Under the pieces are notes generated by a model that searched no databases, had not been told where the DNA came from, and saw only the letters and a program-made list of their open reading frames with translations. A stretch of 64,000 nt of DNA from Flavobacterium xanthum (GTDB taxonomy: Bacteria > Bacteroidota > Bacteroidia > Flavobacteriales > Flavobacteriaceae), in the NCBI RefSeq assembly GCF_900142695.1, contig NZ_FRBU01000012.1, positions 35,262 through 99,261 of the forward strand, read 5' to 3'. Position numbers and translations under genes: made by a program. This document shows, piece after piece, positions 1 to 9,337 of this stretch; position 1 is the stretch's first letter; each line of letters begins with the position of its first letter.

Positions 1-9
1 ACAAGAGAT

Positions 10-1212
10 ATGAAATTTGGAATTTTAAAAGAACGAAAAAATCCGCCTGACAGGAGAGTTGTTTTCTCACCAAATGCATTAACAAAGTTAAAACAGCAAT
101 ATCAAAATGTTTCCGTAATGGTAGAACGTTCTGATATTAGGATTTTCACCGATTCTGAATATGAAAATCTTGGAATTGAAGTTACCGCTGATATCAGTGA
201 TTGTGATGTACTGTTTGGAGTGAAAGAAGTACCGGTAGAAAATTTAATTCCTAATAAAACATATTTTTTCTTTTCCCATACCATCAAAAGACAACCCTAC
301 AATAGAAAATTGTTGCAAGCAATATTAGCCAATAACATTGATTTGTACGACTATGAAACTATTGTAGATGGAGAAAACCGCAGATTAATTGGTTTTGGAA
401 GATACGCTGGAATTGTGGGCGCTTACAATAGTATTCGGGCTTTTGGAATAAAATTTGAATTGTTTAAATTACCAAAAGCAGAAACTCTTTCAGATAAAGA
501 GGCCCTGATTGCTCATTTGAAAAGATTAGTATTACCGCCTTTAAAATTTGTGATTACTGGAACGGGTAAAGTTGGTAATGGAGCTAAAGAAGTTTTAGAT
601 GCGATAAAAATAAAGGAAGTATCCATTGAAAATTATTTGACAAAAAATTATTCGCAACCAGTTTACACCCAAATTGATGTATTGGAATACAACAAGCGCA
701 AGGACGGACAGGTTTTAGACTTTACTGATTTTTATCAAAATCCAAAGGATTACATGTCTGATTTTGAAAAATTTACTAAAGTGTCTGACATCTATATCAC
801 AGGACATTTTTATGGTAATGATGCTCCAGTAATTCTTACCCAAGAAATGCTGAAAGCGAATGATTGCAAGATTAAAGTGGTTGCCGATGTCTCTTGTGAT
901 GTGAATGGTCCTATCGCTTGCACACTACGATCCTCTTCGATTGCAGAACCTTTGTATGGCTATTTACCTAACGAACATCAAGAATCAGATGTTTTTCATC
1001 CTGCAGCAATTGTTGTCATGGCCGTGGATAATTTACCATGCGAACTGCCAAAAGATGCTAGTGAAGGATTTGGTGAAATGTTCTTAGAACACGTAATTCC
1101 AGCATTTTTTAACGAAGATAAAGACGGGATTCTGAAAAGAGCTAAAATTACTGAGAATGGTAAATTGACTCCAAGATTTAGTTATTTGCAAGATTATGTA
1201 GATGGGAAATAA
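10..1212 (+). CDS. NAD(P)-dependent oxidoreductase, alanine dehydrogenase/PNT fold, saccharopine-dehydrogenase-like
   Basis: Predicted cytoplasmic 400-residue dehydrogenase. The N-terminal half has the alanine dehydrogenase/transhydrogenase pattern (KFGILKERKNPPDRRV at the start, FSHTIKRQ near residues 88-95, GFGRYAGIVGAYN near 128-140). A Rossmann-type glycine motif GTGKVGNG lies at residues 184-191. This arrangement fits lysine-forming saccharopine dehydrogenase (LYS1-like) relatives common in Flavobacteria; the substrate cannot be fixed from sequence. The ATG at 10 begins at the canonical family N-terminus, so the gene is probably complete although its promoter lies outside the window. A strong terminator follows at 1236-1268, so transcription ends here. 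Confidence 0.85.
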   Translation: MKFGILKERKNPPDRRVVFSPNALTKLKQQYQNVSVMVERSDIRIFTDSEYENLGIEVTADISDCDVLFGVKEVPVENLIPNKTYFFFSHTIKRQPYNRKLLQAILANNIDLYDYETIVDGENRRLIGFGRYAGIVGAYNSIRAFGIKFELFKLPKAETLSDKEALIAHLKRLVLPPLKFVITGTGKVGNGAKEVLDAIKIKEVSIENYLTKNYSQPVYTQIDVLEYNKRKDGQVLDFTDFYQNPKDYMSDFEKFTKVSDIYITGHFYGNDAPVILTQEMLKANDCKIKVVADVSCDVNGPIACTLRSSSIAEPLYGYLPNEHQESDVFHPAAIVVMAVDNLPCELPKDASEGFGEMFLEHVIPAFFNEDKDGILKRAKITENGKLTPRFSYLQDYVDGK

Positions 1213-1235
1213 GTATCTTTTTTAAAATAAATTAT

Positions 1236-1268
1236 AAAACCTGCCCTTCAAAGTTGCAGGTTTTTTTT
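1236..1268 (+). terminator. Rho-independent terminator after the oxidoreductase gene
   Basis: A perfect 9-bp stem (AAAACCTGC at 1236-1244 with GCAGGTTTT at 1256-1264) and an 11-nt loop, running into an uninterrupted T tract, 24 bp after the stop codon. Confidence 0.85.
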
Positions 1269-1356
1269 ATGGTTCCAAAGGAGTAAACTATTTTTCGTTT
1301 TTCAAACATTATAAATCTATTAACACCAGAGAATTTTAGGCTCGATAGGAAATGAT

Positions 1357-1364
1357 TATTTTTG
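1357..1364 (+). promoter_or_regulatory. Bacteroidota -7 promoter box
   Basis: TATTTTTG matches the TAnnTTTG consensus of the Bacteroidota housekeeping sigma factor. It lies 20 bp before the preferred ATG at 1384, giving a leader of about 14 nt. No clear -33 TTG was seen at the usual spacing. Confidence 0.5.
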
Positions 1365-1383
1365 TTAAAATTTGAAATTAATA

Positions 1384-2382
1384 ATGAAAAAAAACATTCC
1401 AATTTCCATATTAGAATTAGCCATAATTACTCAAGATAGCGATGCAAAGGATACTTTTCAAAAAACAACAGCACTAGCGCAACTTGCTGACAGTCTAGGA
1501 TACAATAGATTTTGGTTGGCTGAACATCATAATATGGCTCATGTAGCCAGTACCGCTACGGTTGTACTCATAGGTTATATTGCCAGTAAAACTCAGAATA
1601 TTAGAGTAGGTTCTGGCGGCATCATGTTGCCTAACCACGCTCCATTAATTGTTGCTGAACAGTTTGGCACACTGGAGATTTTGTATCCAAATCGTATTGA
1701 TTTAGGTTTAGGAAGAGCGCCAGGAACCGATGGATTAACCGCGCAAGCCATTCGCAAAGATTTTTTCGAACAGTCACAGCGCTTTCCTCAAAATGTTGCT
1801 GCTCTTCAGGATTTTTTCTCAAATGATAATGCGAATGCACAGGTTAGAGCCTTTCCTGCAGAAGGAACTGATGTCCCTATTTGGATTTTAGGTTCTAGTA
1901 TGGATAGTGCTGCTTTGGCTGCAGCCAATGGATTGCCATATGCTTTTGCTGGACATTTTGCCCCCAAACAGATGGTGCAAGCGTTTCAATTTTATCGTGA
2001 AAATTTTCAAGCTTCAAAATATTTAGACAAACCCAAAATGATGGCCTGCGCCAATGCAATTGTAGCTGACACAGATGAAGAAGCTCAAAGGTTATCCACT
2101 AGCTTGACCCAAATGTTTCTGAACTTGATTCGGAATGATAGAAAACCATTGCAGCCGCCAGTAGATTCTTTGGATGGAATTATGACGGAAGAAGAACACT
2201 TTCATGTGAACCAAATGACATCTTGTTCCTTTATTGGAAGCAAAAAGAAAGTAGAAATCGAATTAAGACAGTTTATAGACTACACGCAAATTGATGAATT
2301 GATGATTACCACTCCCATTTTCAATCACGATGATAAATTGAAAAGCATACAATTAATGAAAGAGGTTATCGATACCATATAA
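1384..2382 (+). CDS. LLM-class flavin-dependent oxidoreductase (luciferase-like monooxygenase, MsnO8/YhbW type)
   Basis: A 332-residue bacterial-luciferase-like TIM-barrel protein using reduced flavin; the natural substrate is unknown. Visible family hallmarks are FWLAEHHNMAHVAS near the N-terminus, the RVGSGGIMLPNHAPLIVAEQFG segment, and IDLGLGRAPGTDG, all typical of single-component LLM proteins of the MsnO8 group. An in-frame TTG at 1372 exists upstream, but the ATG at 1384 gives the usual N-terminus (MKKNIPIS) and sits downstream of a -7 box at 1357-1364. The gene appears monocistronic, between a terminator and a minus-strand gene. Confidence 0.9.
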   Translation: MKKNIPISILELAIITQDSDAKDTFQKTTALAQLADSLGYNRFWLAEHHNMAHVASTATVVLIGYIASKTQNIRVGSGGIMLPNHAPLIVAEQFGTLEILYPNRIDLGLGRAPGTDGLTAQAIRKDFFEQSQRFPQNVAALQDFFSNDNANAQVRAFPAEGTDVPIWILGSSMDSAALAAANGLPYAFAGHFAPKQMVQAFQFYRENFQASKYLDKPKMMACANAIVADTDEEAQRLSTSLTQMFLNLIRNDRKPLQPPVDSLDGIMTEEEHFHVNQMTSCSFIGSKKKVEIELRQFIDYTQIDELMITTPIFNHDDKLKSIQLMKEVIDTI

Positions 2383-2629
2383 ATTCACTATAAAGATTCT
2401 GACTTGTAAAATGGAGTCCCATTATTACTATTTTTTTGTTAGCTATGACAGGCAAAATGCTCTACTTCATTTAATTCAATTCTAAATGTAGCACTAACTA
2501 GTGTGTTTTAAACATGTGGTTATTGCTAATTTGAAATTGTTTAAAACGTTAAAATATGTACCCCTGAAAATAGACATTCCAACAAAGCAAGGCTTTGACT
2601 TGAATGTAAATTTCACTTTTAATGCCAAA

Positions 2630-3007
2630 TTATTTTGCTACAAATAAACCTTTGTAATTTGACCAATGACTAATTATTAAAAAGATATTACCAAAAAACA
2701 CAAATAAGGCGACTGGTAGATTTTCTGGAGTTAAAAAAAAATTAATCAGCAAGATATTTAATGTGACTGGCAAAATGATAAGGTTCGCGAGGGTTACATA
2801 GCGACCGGTTATAAAAGAGAGTCCGCATAGGAACTCTAAAGATTTAGCCAAAGGAATTAAATAAGTAGATGCCATTAAACCAACATTAAAAGCTTTAAAA
2901 TTACCAGTAGTTTCGGCTTCAGGTGCAAGGTGCAGAAAAAAACTAACGGAGGTATAAAGGAATAAGATTCCTAATAAAGATCGAATAATAAGGATTGCAA
3001 TTTTCAT
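2630..3007 (-). CDS. DoxX-like small membrane protein
   Basis: A 125-residue inner-membrane protein with four hydrophobic segments. The first helix pattern (ILIIRSLLGILFLYTSVSFF), the following GLMASTYLIPLAKSLEFLCG and the short hydrophilic C-terminus (SNYKGLF) are typical of DoxX/DoxD-like proteins. Its function is unknown; relatives are linked to quinone or thiol redox chemistry. It stands alone, convergent with the monooxygenase gene, with no obvious terminator. A 30-residue fragment resembling a redoxin N-terminus is readable upstream on the same strand but is too short to call. Confidence 0.75.
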   Translation of the reverse strand: MKIAILIIRSLLGILFLYTSVSFFLHLAPEAETTGNFKAFNVGLMASTYLIPLAKSLEFLCGLSFITGRYVTLANLIILPVTLNILLINFFLTPENLPVALFVFFGNIFLIISHWSNYKGLFVAK

Positions 3008-3382
3008 ACTATATGGTTTTTATTGGTTACATATAAGAGAATTATCATAATGGGTTTGCAATTTTTATCCTATTTGCAATTTCCCATCCGTGCCCATTTA
3101 AAGTTGCAAAATTAGTAGTGTTAAACCACTGTTGAGCTGCTGGTTCCTATTCGTGAATTATAGTCTGATACAATCCTACAAGTTGTTTTTTTATCCGTAA
3201 ATTGTGGATTGAAGTAAAATTCTATTAGTGTAAAAAATCAATTGCTTTTTTGTTCCTGAAGGTCTGAAGGTCTGATTTTTTCTGACACTTTAAAAAGATT
3301 AATTAAAAGCCTGAAAAAACCAAAATTGATTCTACTTTACCAAATTTACAAAAAAATAAGCTATTTTTAGTAAAATCAATTA
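3008..3382. other. Non-coding stretch between divergent genes
   Basis: No supportable gene. It holds a short direct duplication of TGAAGGTC near 3256-3275 and a short minus-strand readable patch at about 3058-3152 (EPAAQQWFNTTNFATLNGH) that could be a redoxin remnant. Confidence 0.5.
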
Positions 3383-3411
3383 TTGAAGGTTTATTTTTTA
3401 TTGTAATTTTG
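3383..3411 (+). promoter_or_regulatory. Promoter of the pabB-tilS-dsbD run
   Basis: A full Bacteroidota promoter: -33 TTG at 3383-3385, an 18-bp spacer, and a -7 box TAATTTTG at 3404-3411. The -7 box covers the furthest upstream TTG (3409) of the pabB frame, so that codon cannot lie in the transcript; the next in-frame TTG at 3433 is the better start. Confidence 0.7.
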
Positions 3412-3432
3412 AATTTTAAATACCAATACTTT

Positions 3433-4719
3433 TTGAGAACTTCAATTTACAAGACCATTTCTGATCCAAAACTGTTTAAAGAACAGCTTTTATTATGGTC
3501 TCAACAGTTTCGAGAAATCATTTATTTGGACAGTAATGATTATCCACAAAATTATTCCAGTTATGATTGTGTTCTTGCTGTTGATGCATTAACATCCATT
3601 AAAACTGATTTTCACAATGCTTTTGAAGACTTGAAACAATACCAGCAAAGTACCAAAGACTGGCTTTTTGGCTATTTATCGTATGATTTAAAAAATGATA
3701 TTGAGGAGTTACAATCTCATAATTTTGACGGATTAGAATTTCCCGATTTGTATTTCTTTCAGCCTAAAAAACTGTTTTTATTGAAAGGAAATGAACTCGA
3801 AATTCAATACCTCAATATGTGTGGTGATGAAGTGGAGGAAGATTTTGAAGAAATAAGTGTTCAGTATTCAGTGTTCAGTAATAAGGATTCACAAACAGCC
3901 ATTCAACAACGAATTCGGAAAGAGAATTATCTTCAAAAAGTGGCTAAAATTTTGGAATACATTCATCGTGGGGACATCTATGAAGCCAATTTTTGCATGG
4001 AGTTTTTTGCCGAAAATGCAATCCTAGATCCTTTTAAAAAATTTATAAAACTTAACGAAATTTCTCAGCCTCCATTTGCTGTTTTTTTTAAAAATAATAC
4101 ACACTTTTTACTTTCGGCGACACCAGAACGCTATGTAAGGAAAGAAGGAGAACTGATTGTTTCGCAACCGATTAAAGGAACTTCAAAACGATTTTTAGAC
4201 CCAATTGAAGATGAAAAATCAAAAAATGAATTGGCGGCAGATGCAAAAGAGAGATCAGAGAATATTATGATAACGGATTTAGTGCGAAACGACCTATCAC
4301 GCACTGCACAAAAAGGATCTGTTGAAGTAAAAGAACTCTGTAAAATTTATTCTTTTATGCAAGTGCACCAGATGATCTCAACTGTTATTTCAAAATTAGA
4401 TGCGCAATATTCGGCTTTAGATGTTTTGAAAACAACTTTTCCAATGGGGAGTATGACTGGAGCACCAAAAATTTCGGTGATGAAAATCATTGAAGAACTT
4501 GAAGAAACAAAACGAGGTTTGTATAGTGGAGCAGTAGGGTATTTTACACCAAACGGAGATTTTGATTTTAATGTAGTTATTCGAAGTATTTTATACAATC
4601 AAGAAAAGAAATATGTTTCATTTTCTGTAGGAAGTGCCATTACTTCGCAGTCTATTCCTGAAAAAGAATACGAGGAATGTTTGCTAAAAGCAAAAGCAAT
4701 GCGAGAGGTTTTAAGTTAA
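3433..4719 (+). CDS. pabB: Aminodeoxychorismate synthase component I-like chorismate-binding enzyme
   Basis: Predicted chorismate-utilising enzyme for 4-aminobenzoate (folate) synthesis. The C-terminal two-thirds carry the family signatures PIKGTSKR, ERSENIMITDLVRNDLSR, FPMGSMTGAPKISVMKIIEELE and GLYSGAVGYFTPNGDFDFNVVIRS. The N-terminal part is the shorter, diverged half seen in flavobacterial PabB. No ATG precedes the conserved region. The frame opens with TTG at 3409, but that overlaps the -7 box, so TTG at 3433 (reading MRTSIYKTISD, 428 residues) is chosen. No pabA or pabC is adjacent. tilS follows after 27 bp, suggesting co-transcription. Anthranilate or isochorismate synthase activity is less likely. 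Confidence 0.85.
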   Translation: MRTSIYKTISDPKLFKEQLLLWSQQFREIIYLDSNDYPQNYSSYDCVLAVDALTSIKTDFHNAFEDLKQYQQSTKDWLFGYLSYDLKNDIEELQSHNFDGLEFPDLYFFQPKKLFLLKGNELEIQYLNMCGDEVEEDFEEISVQYSVFSNKDSQTAIQQRIRKENYLQKVAKILEYIHRGDIYEANFCMEFFAENAILDPFKKFIKLNEISQPPFAVFFKNNTHFLLSATPERYVRKEGELIVSQPIKGTSKRFLDPIEDEKSKNELAADAKERSENIMITDLVRNDLSRTAQKGSVEVKELCKIYSFMQVHQMISTVISKLDAQYSALDVLKTTFPMGSMTGAPKISVMKIIEELEETKRGLYSGAVGYFTPNGDFDFNVVIRSILYNQEKKYVSFSVGSAITSQSIPEKEYEECLLKAKAMREVLS

Positions 4720-4746
4720 ATCAAAAGGAATTAATTAAATTTGAAT

Positions 4747-6057
4747 ATGCTACAAAAATTTCAAAATCACCTGTTACATAATTTTCAGTTTCTACGCGGT
4801 AAAAAGATACTTATAGCTACTAGCGGTGGCAAAGATAGTATGGTGATGGTGCATTTGTTGCAGCACTTGGACTACGAAATAGGAATTGCACATTGTAACT
4901 TTCAACTTCGCGGAATAGAAAGTTTTGGAGATCAGAATTTTGTGCAGGAATATGCTTCCGCAAATAATATTTCAATTTTTATAACACAATTTGACACCAA
5001 AGCCTTCTCCGAAGATTATAAAATATCTACTCAAGTTGCGGCTCGCGAGCTGCGATACAATTGGTTTTATGAATTATTAGAAACTGAAAAATACGATTAT
5101 ATTCTTACCGCACATCATGCTGATGATAATTTAGAAACCTTTCTTATCAATCTGTCACGTGGTACTGGTTTAGAGGGATTAATAGGTATTCCAGAACAAA
5201 ACGAAAAAGTAGTACGCCCACTTTTGGCATTTAGCCAAGAAGAAATGGAAGAATATGCGATTTTACATGGTATACAATGGCGTGAAGACAGCAGTAATGC
5301 CTCTGATAAGTACCTTCGCAATAAAATCCGCCATCATGTTGTTCCACTGTTAAAGGAATTGAATCCCAATTTCCTCTTATCGTTTCACAAAACACAAGGA
5401 TATTTGCAACAAGCTCAGGATATGGTCGATGATGCGGCTATTATGGTGTATCAACAAGTTGCACAGCAAGATGGCGATACCATTTATTTTGATTTAAAGA
5501 AATTACAAAAGTTACCGAACTACAAATCGTATTTGTACCAATGGCTCAATGAATTTGGATTTAAAGCATGGGTTGATATTTATGATCTAGTCGATAGCCA
5601 ATCGGGTAAATGTGTTTATTCTTCGGAGTACCGCTTGCTAAAAGATCGGGATTCCTTACTCTTGAGCCGCCTGAATGAGGAAGATGAAATTCAGGAGTAT
5701 GCAATTTTAGAAAATCAAAAAGAAGTTAATATTCCCTTAAATCTTAGCTTTTGCAAAGTAGCGGACATCAGTATCGGTTCAAATAAAACTATATTTGTGG
5801 ACGCTGATAAATTACACTATCCACTGGTTTTGCGCCATTGGAATGAAGGCGATCATTTTCAACCTTTTGGAATGGATGGCAAATCAAAAAAGATCAGTAA
5901 ACTGTTTAAAGATGAAAAATTATCCTTGATTGAGAAAGAAAGTAAATGGCTTTTATGTTCCAATACTGAGATAGTTTGGGTAATAGGGCTTCGTCAGGAT
6001 GAGCGCTTTAGAATAGACAACACAACAAAGAATATACTTAAAATACAATTAGAATAA
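4747..6057 (+). CDS. tilS: tRNA(Ile)-lysidine synthase
   Basis: TilS attaches lysine to C34 of the CAU-anticodon tRNA-Ile using ATP, changing both codon and aminoacylation identity; it is essential in most bacteria. The PP-loop SGGKDS is at residues 26-31, followed by HCNFQLRG, the AARELRYNWF segment, TAHHADDNLETFLINLSRGTGLEGL and the C-terminal TilS domain with RHWNEGDHFQPFGMDGKSKKISKLFKD. Length (436 residues) is normal. ATG at 4747 is preferred over TTG at 4741. The stop codon overlaps the dsbD start by one base (TAATG), so the two are translationally coupled. Confidence 0.95.
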   Translation: MLQKFQNHLLHNFQFLRGKKILIATSGGKDSMVMVHLLQHLDYEIGIAHCNFQLRGIESFGDQNFVQEYASANNISIFITQFDTKAFSEDYKISTQVAARELRYNWFYELLETEKYDYILTAHHADDNLETFLINLSRGTGLEGLIGIPEQNEKVVRPLLAFSQEEMEEYAILHGIQWREDSSNASDKYLRNKIRHHVVPLLKELNPNFLLSFHKTQGYLQQAQDMVDDAAIMVYQQVAQQDGDTIYFDLKKLQKLPNYKSYLYQWLNEFGFKAWVDIYDLVDSQSGKCVYSSEYRLLKDRDSLLLSRLNEEDEIQEYAILENQKEVNIPLNLSFCKVADISIGSNKTIFVDADKLHYPLVLRHWNEGDHFQPFGMDGKSKKISKLFKDEKLSLIEKESKWLLCSNTEIVWVIGLRQDERFRIDNTTKNILKIQLE

Positions 6058-8090
6058 TGAAGAAACTACTATTTATACTTCTTGCTTTTTTGGCTTTTGC
6101 CAATGGAAATGCCCAGATTTTAGATCCAGCAAAATGGACTACTAAAATTGAAAAAAAATCCGAGACTAATTACATCCTAACCTTCAATACGGTTATAGAA
6201 AATGATTGGCATTTGTATTCGCAGTTTACTCCAGATGGTGGGCCATTACCATTAGAAATTATCTTCAAAAATCAGAAAGGGAATTTTACTTTAGTAGGTA
6301 AGGCTAAAGAAAGTAAAACAAGAACGGCCTATAATGACATATTTGAGGTTAACGAAACATTCTTTGAAAAGAAAGGTCAAATACAGCAAAAAATTACAAT
6401 AACAAATCCGAAGCTTACGGAAATAAAAGTTGATTTTAATTATCAGGTTTGTAAAGATGTTTGTATTAATATAGAAAAGAGTTTCACGTTTACCATTCCT
6501 GCGGCTTCAAAAGCAGCAGAAATCGCTACTATACCAACAAATTTAACGACAATAGATTCAGCTAATGTTGACACTGTAGTTACAAATACAGATGCAAATA
6601 AAGAACAGGTTGTTACTCCTGAAAAAGTTCCTGTTCTGGATACGAAGCCTTCCAAACAAAGGGGATTGTGGTCTATTTTCTTCATTGCTTTTTTATCTGG
6701 ATTTGCTGCATTGCTTACGCCATGCGTCTTCCCGATGATTCCTATGACGGTAAGTTTCTTTACGAAACAAAGTAAAACAAAGGCAAAAGGAATTAGAAAT
6801 GCCATTATTTATGGAATTGCTATCATCTTCATTTATGTAGTTTTAGGATTCTTAGTGACGTGGATTTTTGGTGCCGATGCACTGAATGCGTTGTCGACCA
6901 ATGTTTGGTTTAATATTATTTTCTTTGTTTTGTTAGTCACATTTGCGGCTTCATTTTTAGGTGCTTTTGAGATTATGCTGCCTAATTCTTGGGCAAATAA
7001 AGTAGATAATCAGGCCGATAGAGGCGGAATAATTGGAATTTTATTTATGGCTTTGGCACTTGCGATTGTATCTTTTTCATGTACCGGACCAATCGTAGGA
7101 ACCCTTTTAGTCGAAGCTGCTTCTAAAGGCGGAATCGCACCTATTGTTGGAATGTTCGGATTTTCATTGGCTTTAGCCTTACCATTCATGTTATTTGCGA
7201 TGTTCCCGGGTTGGTTGAATTCTTTACCAAAATCGGGTGGTTGGTTGAATACCGTTAAAGTAGTTTTAGGATTCTTAGAACTGGCATTGGCCTTCAAATT
7301 TTTGTCGAATGCAGATTTAGTATTACAGTTGCATTTCTTGGAAAGAGAAGTTTTCTTGGCCATCTGGATTGCTATTTTTGGAACATTGGCATTCTATCTT
7401 TTTGGAAAAATTACACTTCCACATGATAGTCCCATGACACATATTTCTGTGGGCCGATTGTCTTTTGGCTTAGTAGTTTTGGCTTTTACAATCTATTTAA
7501 TTCCTGGTATATGGGGAGCGCCATTAAAATTAATTTCTGGTTTCCCACCACCAATGACTTATAGCGAAAGCCCTTATGGTGTAGGAAATTCAAAAGGCAG
7601 TTCAAACGCAACAGCTCAAATTTTGCCAGAAGGCGCACATTTAGGTCCGCATGACCTGATTGCTTTTGAAGATTATGAAAAAGGATTGGCCTACGCCAAA
7701 TCAGTAAATAAGCCGATTTTGCTTGATTTTACAGGATATGCTTGCGTCAATTGTAGAAAAATGGAAGACTATGTTTGGTCCGATCCTGCGATTCTAAAAA
7801 TATTACAAGCAGAAGTGGTGTTAATCTCTCTTTATGTTGATGACAAAAGAGAATTACCAAAAAGCGAACAATATGTATCCAAAGAAACGGGGAAAGAAAT
7901 TGTAAGTATTGGAAATAAATGGAGTGATTTTCAAATTACCAAATTTAAAGCTAATGCGCAACCGTATTATATTATTTTAGACACGGAAGGCATCATGCTA
8001 TCAGACAAGCCAGAAAGCTATAACTCAGATATAAATGCCTACAAAGGTTGGTTGAGAGAGGGAATTGATCGATTTGAAAAGGTAAAATAA
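6057..8090 (+). CDS. dsbD: Thiol:disulfide interchange protein DsbD
   Basis: Inner-membrane electron carrier moving reducing equivalents from cytoplasmic thioredoxin to periplasmic thiol proteins. Order: signal peptide (1-19, ending in NGNAQ); periplasmic DsbD-alpha domain to about residue 150 with the cysteine pair in QVCKDVCIN; eight-helix membrane domain beginning near residue 205 with its cysteines in TPCVFPMIPM and FSCTGPIVGT; and a C-terminal thioredoxin domain with CVNC in TGYACVNCRKMEDYVW. All three redox pairs are present, so it should be functional. The 1-bp overlap with tilS marks it as the last gene of the pabB-tilS-dsbD run. Confidence 0.95.
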   Translation: MKKLLFILLAFLAFANGNAQILDPAKWTTKIEKKSETNYILTFNTVIENDWHLYSQFTPDGGPLPLEIIFKNQKGNFTLVGKAKESKTRTAYNDIFEVNETFFEKKGQIQQKITITNPKLTEIKVDFNYQVCKDVCINIEKSFTFTIPAASKAAEIATIPTNLTTIDSANVDTVVTNTDANKEQVVTPEKVPVLDTKPSKQRGLWSIFFIAFLSGFAALLTPCVFPMIPMTVSFFTKQSKTKAKGIRNAIIYGIAIIFIYVVLGFLVTWIFGADALNALSTNVWFNIIFFVLLVTFAASFLGAFEIMLPNSWANKVDNQADRGGIIGILFMALALAIVSFSCTGPIVGTLLVEAASKGGIAPIVGMFGFSLALALPFMLFAMFPGWLNSLPKSGGWLNTVKVVLGFLELALAFKFLSNADLVLQLHFLEREVFLAIWIAIFGTLAFYLFGKITLPHDSPMTHISVGRLSFGLVVLAFTIYLIPGIWGAPLKLISGFPPPMTYSESPYGVGNSKGSSNATAQILPEGAHLGPHDLIAFEDYEKGLAYAKSVNKPILLDFTGYACVNCRKMEDYVWSDPAILKILQAEVVLISLYVDDKRELPKSEQYVSKETGKEIVSIGNKWSDFQITKFKANAQPYYIILDTEGIMLSDKPESYNSDINAYKGWLREGIDRFEKVK

Positions 8091-8128
8091 AATCGATTGC
8101 CTGCACGCAAAAGGTAGGCTGAATTTAA

Positions 8129-8184
8129 ACACGAATTGCATTAGTTTCCACAAATTGATTATTGGAAATTAGTGCAATTCGTGT
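8129..8184. repeat. Large imperfect palindrome, possible interspersed repeat and bidirectional terminator
   Basis: ACACGAATTGCA (8129-8140) pairs perfectly with TGCAATTCGTGT (8173-8184), and the next ten bases inward pair with two mismatches, giving a 22-bp stem around a 12-nt loop. It lies between the convergent dsbD and racemase genes. Similar CACGAATT-type palindromes are, from memory, scattered in Flavobacterium intergenic regions. Confidence 0.65.
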
Positions 8185-8263
8185 TAGGAGTTGGTACATT
8201 AAGTAAAAAAAAATCGCACTACAAGTTACGATTTACAAAAAAAGTTGGAGACAATAGTATTTA

Positions 8264-9337
8264 CTATTCGATAGTTTTTTCAATATAATCTGAATTTAAA
8301 AGGTATAAAGCGCCCATGTACCTAATTTTAAAAGCAACTAAATCTCCAATTTTATAAGTCTTTTTAGAATTTGAAATATCAATCACAAGCATATCAGAAC
8401 TGGCATCTACAATAGTAATATCAGCATCATCCGATTCTAAATACTGTGGTTGCATGTCTAACAAACCAATGTCTAAGATGGCTCTTAAAGACGTAATACC
8501 TAAATCGGTGACATCATTCATAGAAAAAGAATTTCCGGCGACGTTCTCGCCTAATTCACCCGTAGGCGTATTGGGTTTTTCGGTGATTTCTATGATTTCA
8601 GCAAATAATTTGAAAACATCGTTATGCATTCCTTCCATGGTATCGCCCGTGAATAAATCTTTTCCAAAAAAGAGCGCTTCTCCTATTCGAAAATGATTAA
8701 CAGCCATAGGACGGGCATTTTTAAGTATAAGCGGAATTGCCACGGAGGTTCCACCAGAGACAAACGGAATGCTTATATTGAATTTAGCTTCAATTAATTG
8801 CTTATATAAACTCAATTGAATGAGCTTGTCTTGCGTAGGCATTACACCGCTAAGGCAATTGAGATTAGTTCCTATTCCTGAAATCTCGATGTTTGGCATT
8901 TTTAAAATAGTACCGTAAAAAGCGATTAGCTCTTCACCCATAACACCTTCTCGAAGGTCACCCATTTCGATCATGATAATGACTTTATGAATCTTATTTT
9001 GCTTTACAGCTTCGTTAGAAAGCAATTGTATGGTGTAGATTTCAGTATTAAAACTGATGTCGGCATACTTAACAATACTTTCAATACTTCGTTTTGCTGG
9101 TGGTTTTATATAAACAGTTTGAATTTCTGGATCCAATGATTTGATTTTTTTTAAATTGCTCACTCTGGAATCATGAATTTCCCGAACTCCTAAAGCAATT
9201 ATTTCTTTGAGATATATTTTATTTCCACATAAAAGTTTGGAAACTACGCCCCACTGGATATTTCTAGATTTAAAAATGTGATCCAGAAAGGCATAATTTT
9301 CTTCGAGTTTTTTGCGATATAATTTTATAAAGGCCAT
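8264..9337 (-). CDS. Alanine/ornithine racemase family PLP-dependent enzyme (COG3457 type)
   Basis: A 357-residue fold-III PLP enzyme related to ornithine racemase (Orr) and YhfX. The likely PLP-binding lysine is K34 in VVSKLLCGN; further family marks are SRVSNLKK, IEMGDLREGV, GIGTNLNCLSG, SGGTSVAIPL and the C-terminal FRIGEALFFG. It differs clearly from the neighbouring canonical alanine racemase. Its start codon shares a base with the end of alr (both at 9337), so the two are translationally coupled. It is the last gene of the symporter-GNAT-M20-alr-racemase operon. The substrate is unknown: ornithine, another basic amino acid or an N-acyl amino acid are all possible. Confidence 0.85.
   Translation of the reverse strand: MAFIKLYRKKLEENYAFLDHIFKSRNIQWGVVSKLLCGNKIYLKEIIALGVREIHDSRVSNLKKIKSLDPEIQTVYIKPPAKRSIESIVKYADISFNTEIYTIQLLSNEAVKQNKIHKVIIMIEMGDLREGVMGEELIAFYGTILKMPNIEISGIGTNLNCLSGVMPTQDKLIQLSLYKQLIEAKFNISIPFVSGGTSVAIPLILKNARPMAVNHFRIGEALFFGKDLFTGDTMEGMHNDVFKLFAEIIEITEKPNTPTGELGENVAGNSFSMNDVTDLGITSLRAILDIGLLDMQPQYLESDDADITIVDASSDMLVIDISNSKKTYKIGDLVAFKIRYMGALYLLNSDYIEKTIE

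Noticed and set aside
3058..3152. Minus-strand patch reading EPAAQQWFNTTNFATLNGH, resembling a redoxin N-terminus
   Set aside because: Only about 30 residues between stops, no start and no downstream continuation; too little to call a pseudogene.
6443..6805. 120-residue minus-strand open frame inside dsbD
   Set aside because: Antisense shadow of a well-supported DsbD coding region; composition is an artefact of the opposite strand.
8211..8234. Short hairpin AAATCG / CGATTT after dsbD
   Set aside because: Only a 6-bp AT-rich stem with a 12-nt loop; could occur by chance in this composition.
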